A stretch of DNA of 8,611 bases from NCBI GenBank assembly GCA_029907285.1, contig JARYMD010000182.1, forward strand, positions 1 through 8,611. The letters are read 5' to 3'. The translations under genes and the position numbers were made by a program. Under the pieces are notes generated by a model that worked only from the letters and a program-made list of their open reading frames with translations, was not told the origin of the DNA and did no database searches. Of the stretch, positions 6,938 to 8,611 are shown piece by piece. Each line of letters begins with the position of its first letter. The stretch's first letter is position 1. The stretch is from Verrucomicrobiota bacterium. Lineage in GTDB: Bacteria; Verrucomicrobiota; Verrucomicrobiia; Limisphaerales; J093.

Positions 6938-8245
6938 TCAAACATCCTGCATATTGCCGGACAGGTAAGTGTCGTACGCGGCCAGATCGAGCTGTCCGTG
7001 ACCCGAGAGGTTGAAAAGGATGACGCGTTTCTTGCCTTCCTCGCGGCATTTGAGCGCTTCGTCCATTACCGCAGCGATTGCATGAGCTGTCTCGGGTGCG
7101 ACGACAAGGCCCTCGGTGCGGGCAAAAGTGATTGCGGCTTCAAAGACCTTTGTTTGGGGGTACGCCACGGCATCAATCAAGCCGAGTTTCTTGGTGTGGC
7201 TTACCATGGGCGCCATGCCGTGGTACCTAAGCCCGCCTGCGTGGATGCGAGGCGGCATGAATTTGTGCCCCAAGGTGTACATCATCAAAAGCGGCGTCAT
7301 TTCAGCAGTGTCACCAAAGTCGTACCTGAGATCGCCCTTGGTGAGCGTGGGGCACGAAGTTGGTTCCACAGCCAGAATCTTGTATTGTTTTTTCTCGGTG
7401 ATTTTCCGGCGAATGAACGGGAAAGCCAGCCCGGCGAAGTTGCTGCCGCCGCCGACACACCCAACGATCACATCCGGTTCTTCGCCGGCGAGTTCCATCT
7501 GCTTGATAGATTCCTGGCCGACAATCGTCTGGTGCAGGCAAACATGATTCAGCACACTGCCGAGCGAGTACTTCGCGTTGCCGCTGGTGACCGCGTCCTG
7601 GACTGCCTCGCTTATGGCGATTCCAAGGCTTCCCGGGCAATCGGGGTCCTCGGCCAGCACTTTGCGTCCGTACTCGGTGTTTTCGCTTGGGCTGGCGTAT
7701 ACTGTTGCGCCCCATGTCTGCATCAGCAGCTTCCGGTAAGGTTTCTGATGAAAACTCACTTTTACCATGTACACGGTGCATTCGAGCCCGAAAAGACGGC
7801 ACGCAAATGCCAATGAAGAACCCCATTGACCTGCGCCTGTCTCGGTGCAAATCCGTTTTGTGCCGGCGACCTTGTTGTAGTAGGCCTGAGCGACAGCGGT
7901 GTTCGGCTTGTGGCTCCCGGCCGGGCTAGCGCCTTCGTACTTATAATAAATGTGCGCCGGGGTCTGCAGCGCCTGCTCGAATCGCACGGCGCGGAAAACG
8001 GGTGTGGGCCGCCAAAGCGCGTAAATCTCGCGCACCGGTTCAGGAATCTCGATCCAACGTTCCGTGCTTGCCTCCTGCATTATGAGGTTCATCGGAAAAA
8101 CAGGGGCCAAAGCATCGGGCGTCAAGGGTTGTTTGGTGCCGGGATGCAGCGGCGGCGGGACCGGTTCAGGCAAATCCGCGTTTAGATTGTACCAATGCGT
8201 TGGGATTTCGGTGTCTTGAAGACTAAACCGTGTTCGTATGCTCAT
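6938..8245 (-). CDS. trpB: Tryptophan synthase beta chain, TrpB2 type (PLP-dependent)
   Basis: This 435-residue cytosolic enzyme of fold-type II PLP proteins condenses indole with L-serine to give tryptophan. Landmarks: WRPTPVFRA (78-86), GSHKPNTA with the PLP Schiff-base Lys113, TETGAGQWG (134-142) with catalytic Glu135, SFHQKPYR (164-171), GSLGIAISEA (205-214), LGSVLNHVCLHQT (228-240), the phosphate-binding GGGSN (265-269), and LSGHG (413-417) near the C-terminus. The long N-terminal extension (HWYNLNADLP and the Pro-rich stretch after it) and the total length of about 430 are characteristic of TrpB2, not the canonical roughly 400-residue TrpB1. TrpB2 proteins are frequently encoded apart from trpA, and no trpA, trpC or other trp gene is visible here. 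It may serve as an indole-salvage enzyme or a second beta chain. The ATG at 8245 is supported by conservation of MSIRTRFSL and HWYNL; the upstream ribosome-binding site is weak. A candidate promoter lies 38 bases upstream. Confidence 0.95.
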   Translation of the reverse strand: MSIRTRFSLQDTEIPTHWYNLNADLPEPVPPPLHPGTKQPLTPDALAPVFPMNLIMQEASTERWIEIPEPVREIYALWRPTPVFRAVRFEQALQTPAHIYYKYEGASPAGSHKPNTAVAQAYYNKVAGTKRICTETGAGQWGSSLAFACRLFGLECTVYMVKVSFHQKPYRKLLMQTWGATVYASPSENTEYGRKVLAEDPDCPGSLGIAISEAVQDAVTSGNAKYSLGSVLNHVCLHQTIVGQESIKQMELAGEEPDVIVGCVGGGSNFAGLAFPFIRRKITEKKQYKILAVEPTSCPTLTKGDLRYDFGDTAEMTPLLMMYTLGHKFMPPRIHAGGLRYHGMAPMVSHTKKLGLIDAVAYPQTKVFEAAITFARTEGLVVAPETAHAIAAVMDEALKCREEGKKRVILFNLSGHGQLDLAAYDTYLSGNMQDV

Positions 8246-8283
8246 TGTGGACTCTTGTGTGGCTCGTGTTTGATGCGTGCATC

Positions 8284-8310
8284 CTTATCGTGATTTCTTC
8301 TGATTGTCAA
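8284..8310 (-). promoter_or_regulatory. Candidate sigma70-type promoter for trpB
   Basis: Read leftward there is a perfect -35 hexamer TTGACA (8310-8305), 15 bases, then GATAAG (8289-8284), matching four of six -10 consensus bases. It would start transcription near 8277, giving a leader of about 30 nt before the trpB ATG. The 15-bp spacing is shorter than ideal. I see no Trp-rich leader peptide or attenuator between it and the gene. Confidence 0.4.
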
Positions 8311-8470
8311 CAGAAGGTCTTAGCCTGCATATTCCTCAGCCCGGCGCAGCCGGAACCAAAGTCGCCTGACGGCCAACGCCCCGGTTCTTGCACCCCGCCC
8401 GAACCTTCAACCACGCCGGGCTGCGAAATATGCCCTGCGACTCCGTCGCTGGGAAAAGCGCGCTGATCAA

Positions 8471-8509
8471 GCCCGCACTGCACGCGCCGCTGCCGCGGTC
8501 GCAGTGGGC
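8471..8509. repeat. Imperfect nested inverted repeat
   Basis: GCCCGCACTGC (8471-8481) can pair with GCAGTGGGC (8501-8509) if two bases bulge out. The loop between them contains CCGC (8487-8490) complementary to GCGG (8495-8498). It lies 26 bases left of the perfect palindrome at 8536-8553 and may belong to the same structured element. Confidence 0.45.
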
Positions 8510-8535
8510 GTTGGCAGGCGCGAAGCGCTTGGAGT

Positions 8536-8553
8536 GCGGCAGCTTGCTGCCGC
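8536..8553. repeat. Perfect 8-bp stem palindrome, possible dispersed REP-like element or terminator
   Basis: GCGGCAGC (8536-8543) and GCTGCCGC (8546-8553) are exact reverse complements separated by TT. The left flank GGCGCGAAGCGCTTGGAGT resembles the flank of dispersed intergenic repeats I associate, from memory, with verrucomicrobial genomes. To the right, TTTGTTCTT (8554-8562) could make the hairpin a rightward terminator, though no rightward gene ends nearby within the window. Only one copy is visible here, so repeat status is inference. Confidence 0.55.
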
Positions 8554-8611
8554 TTTGTTCTTATGCACAAACACCGTGTCTGTCCCCATGTCCGCATTTG
8601 AGGGGTTCCTC

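Larger units (their letters stand above)
8246..8611. other. Non-coding right end: trpB upstream region and GC-rich inverted repeats
   Basis: These 366 bases carry the candidate trpB promoter and two inverted repeats, described separately. Open frames of 78 residues (+) and 96 residues (-) exist, but they are low-complexity, Arg/Gln/Ala- or Pro-rich, resemble no family I know, and run through the palindromes. I do not call them genes. No tRNA or known riboswitch is visible. Confidence 0.6.

Noticed and set aside
6920..7816. 298-residue rightward open frame opposite trpB
   Set aside because: It is fully antisense to a strongly recognisable TrpB2 coding sequence and its translation shows no family signature. 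Such frames are common opposite GC-rich genes.
8307..8597. 96-residue leftward open frame at the right end
   Set aside because: It reads through the palindromic element, giving a low-complexity Arg/Gln/Ala stretch of the sort produced by translating intergenic repeats. There is no ribosome-binding site or family resemblance.

Overview
The window looks like ordinary chromosome from a Gram-negative, probably environmental, bacterium. It encodes an outer-membrane beta-barrel with a classical signal peptide, a large periplasmic/inner-membrane multihaem cytochrome and a secreted glycoside-hydrolase-like protein. My best guess for the source is Verrucomicrobiota (Pedosphaera/Limisphaerales-like). 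The guess rests on the gene mix and on a short GC-rich hairpin element near the right edge that resembles dispersed repeats I associate with that group. No rRNA or other marker settles it.

The left half reads rightward. It starts with the 3' part of an SDR-family reductase of the FabI/FabL type (Tyr-x6-Lys active site), cut by the window edge. Next is a 585-residue fusion of a nine-haem c-type cytochrome region to a five-helix, di-haem-type cytochrome b membrane domain (CbcL-like architecture). Last is a 738-residue secreted protein with a TIM-barrel, GH42-like Cys cluster and a beta-galactosidase-trimerisation-like domain.

The right half reads leftward and converges on the left half near 4.80-4.90 kb. 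In transcription order it holds a stand-alone TrpB2-type tryptophan synthase beta chain, an outer-membrane barrel of the SphA/MetA-degradation 'transporter' family, and a short-chain (E, probably farnesyl) diphosphate synthase. The barrel and prenyl synthase genes are 22 bp apart and probably co-transcribed. trpB is 151 bp upstream of them and has its own candidate promoter. The last 366 bp carry that promoter region and two GC-rich inverted repeats but no convincing gene.

The genes do not form one obvious pathway. The fatty-acid reductase, isoprenoid synthase and tryptophan synthase are housekeeping enzymes. The cytochrome fusion is the most unusual object: a one-polypeptide quinol:periplasm (or reverse) electron conduit. 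I saw no mobile element, CRISPR array, tRNA, rRNA or defence system.
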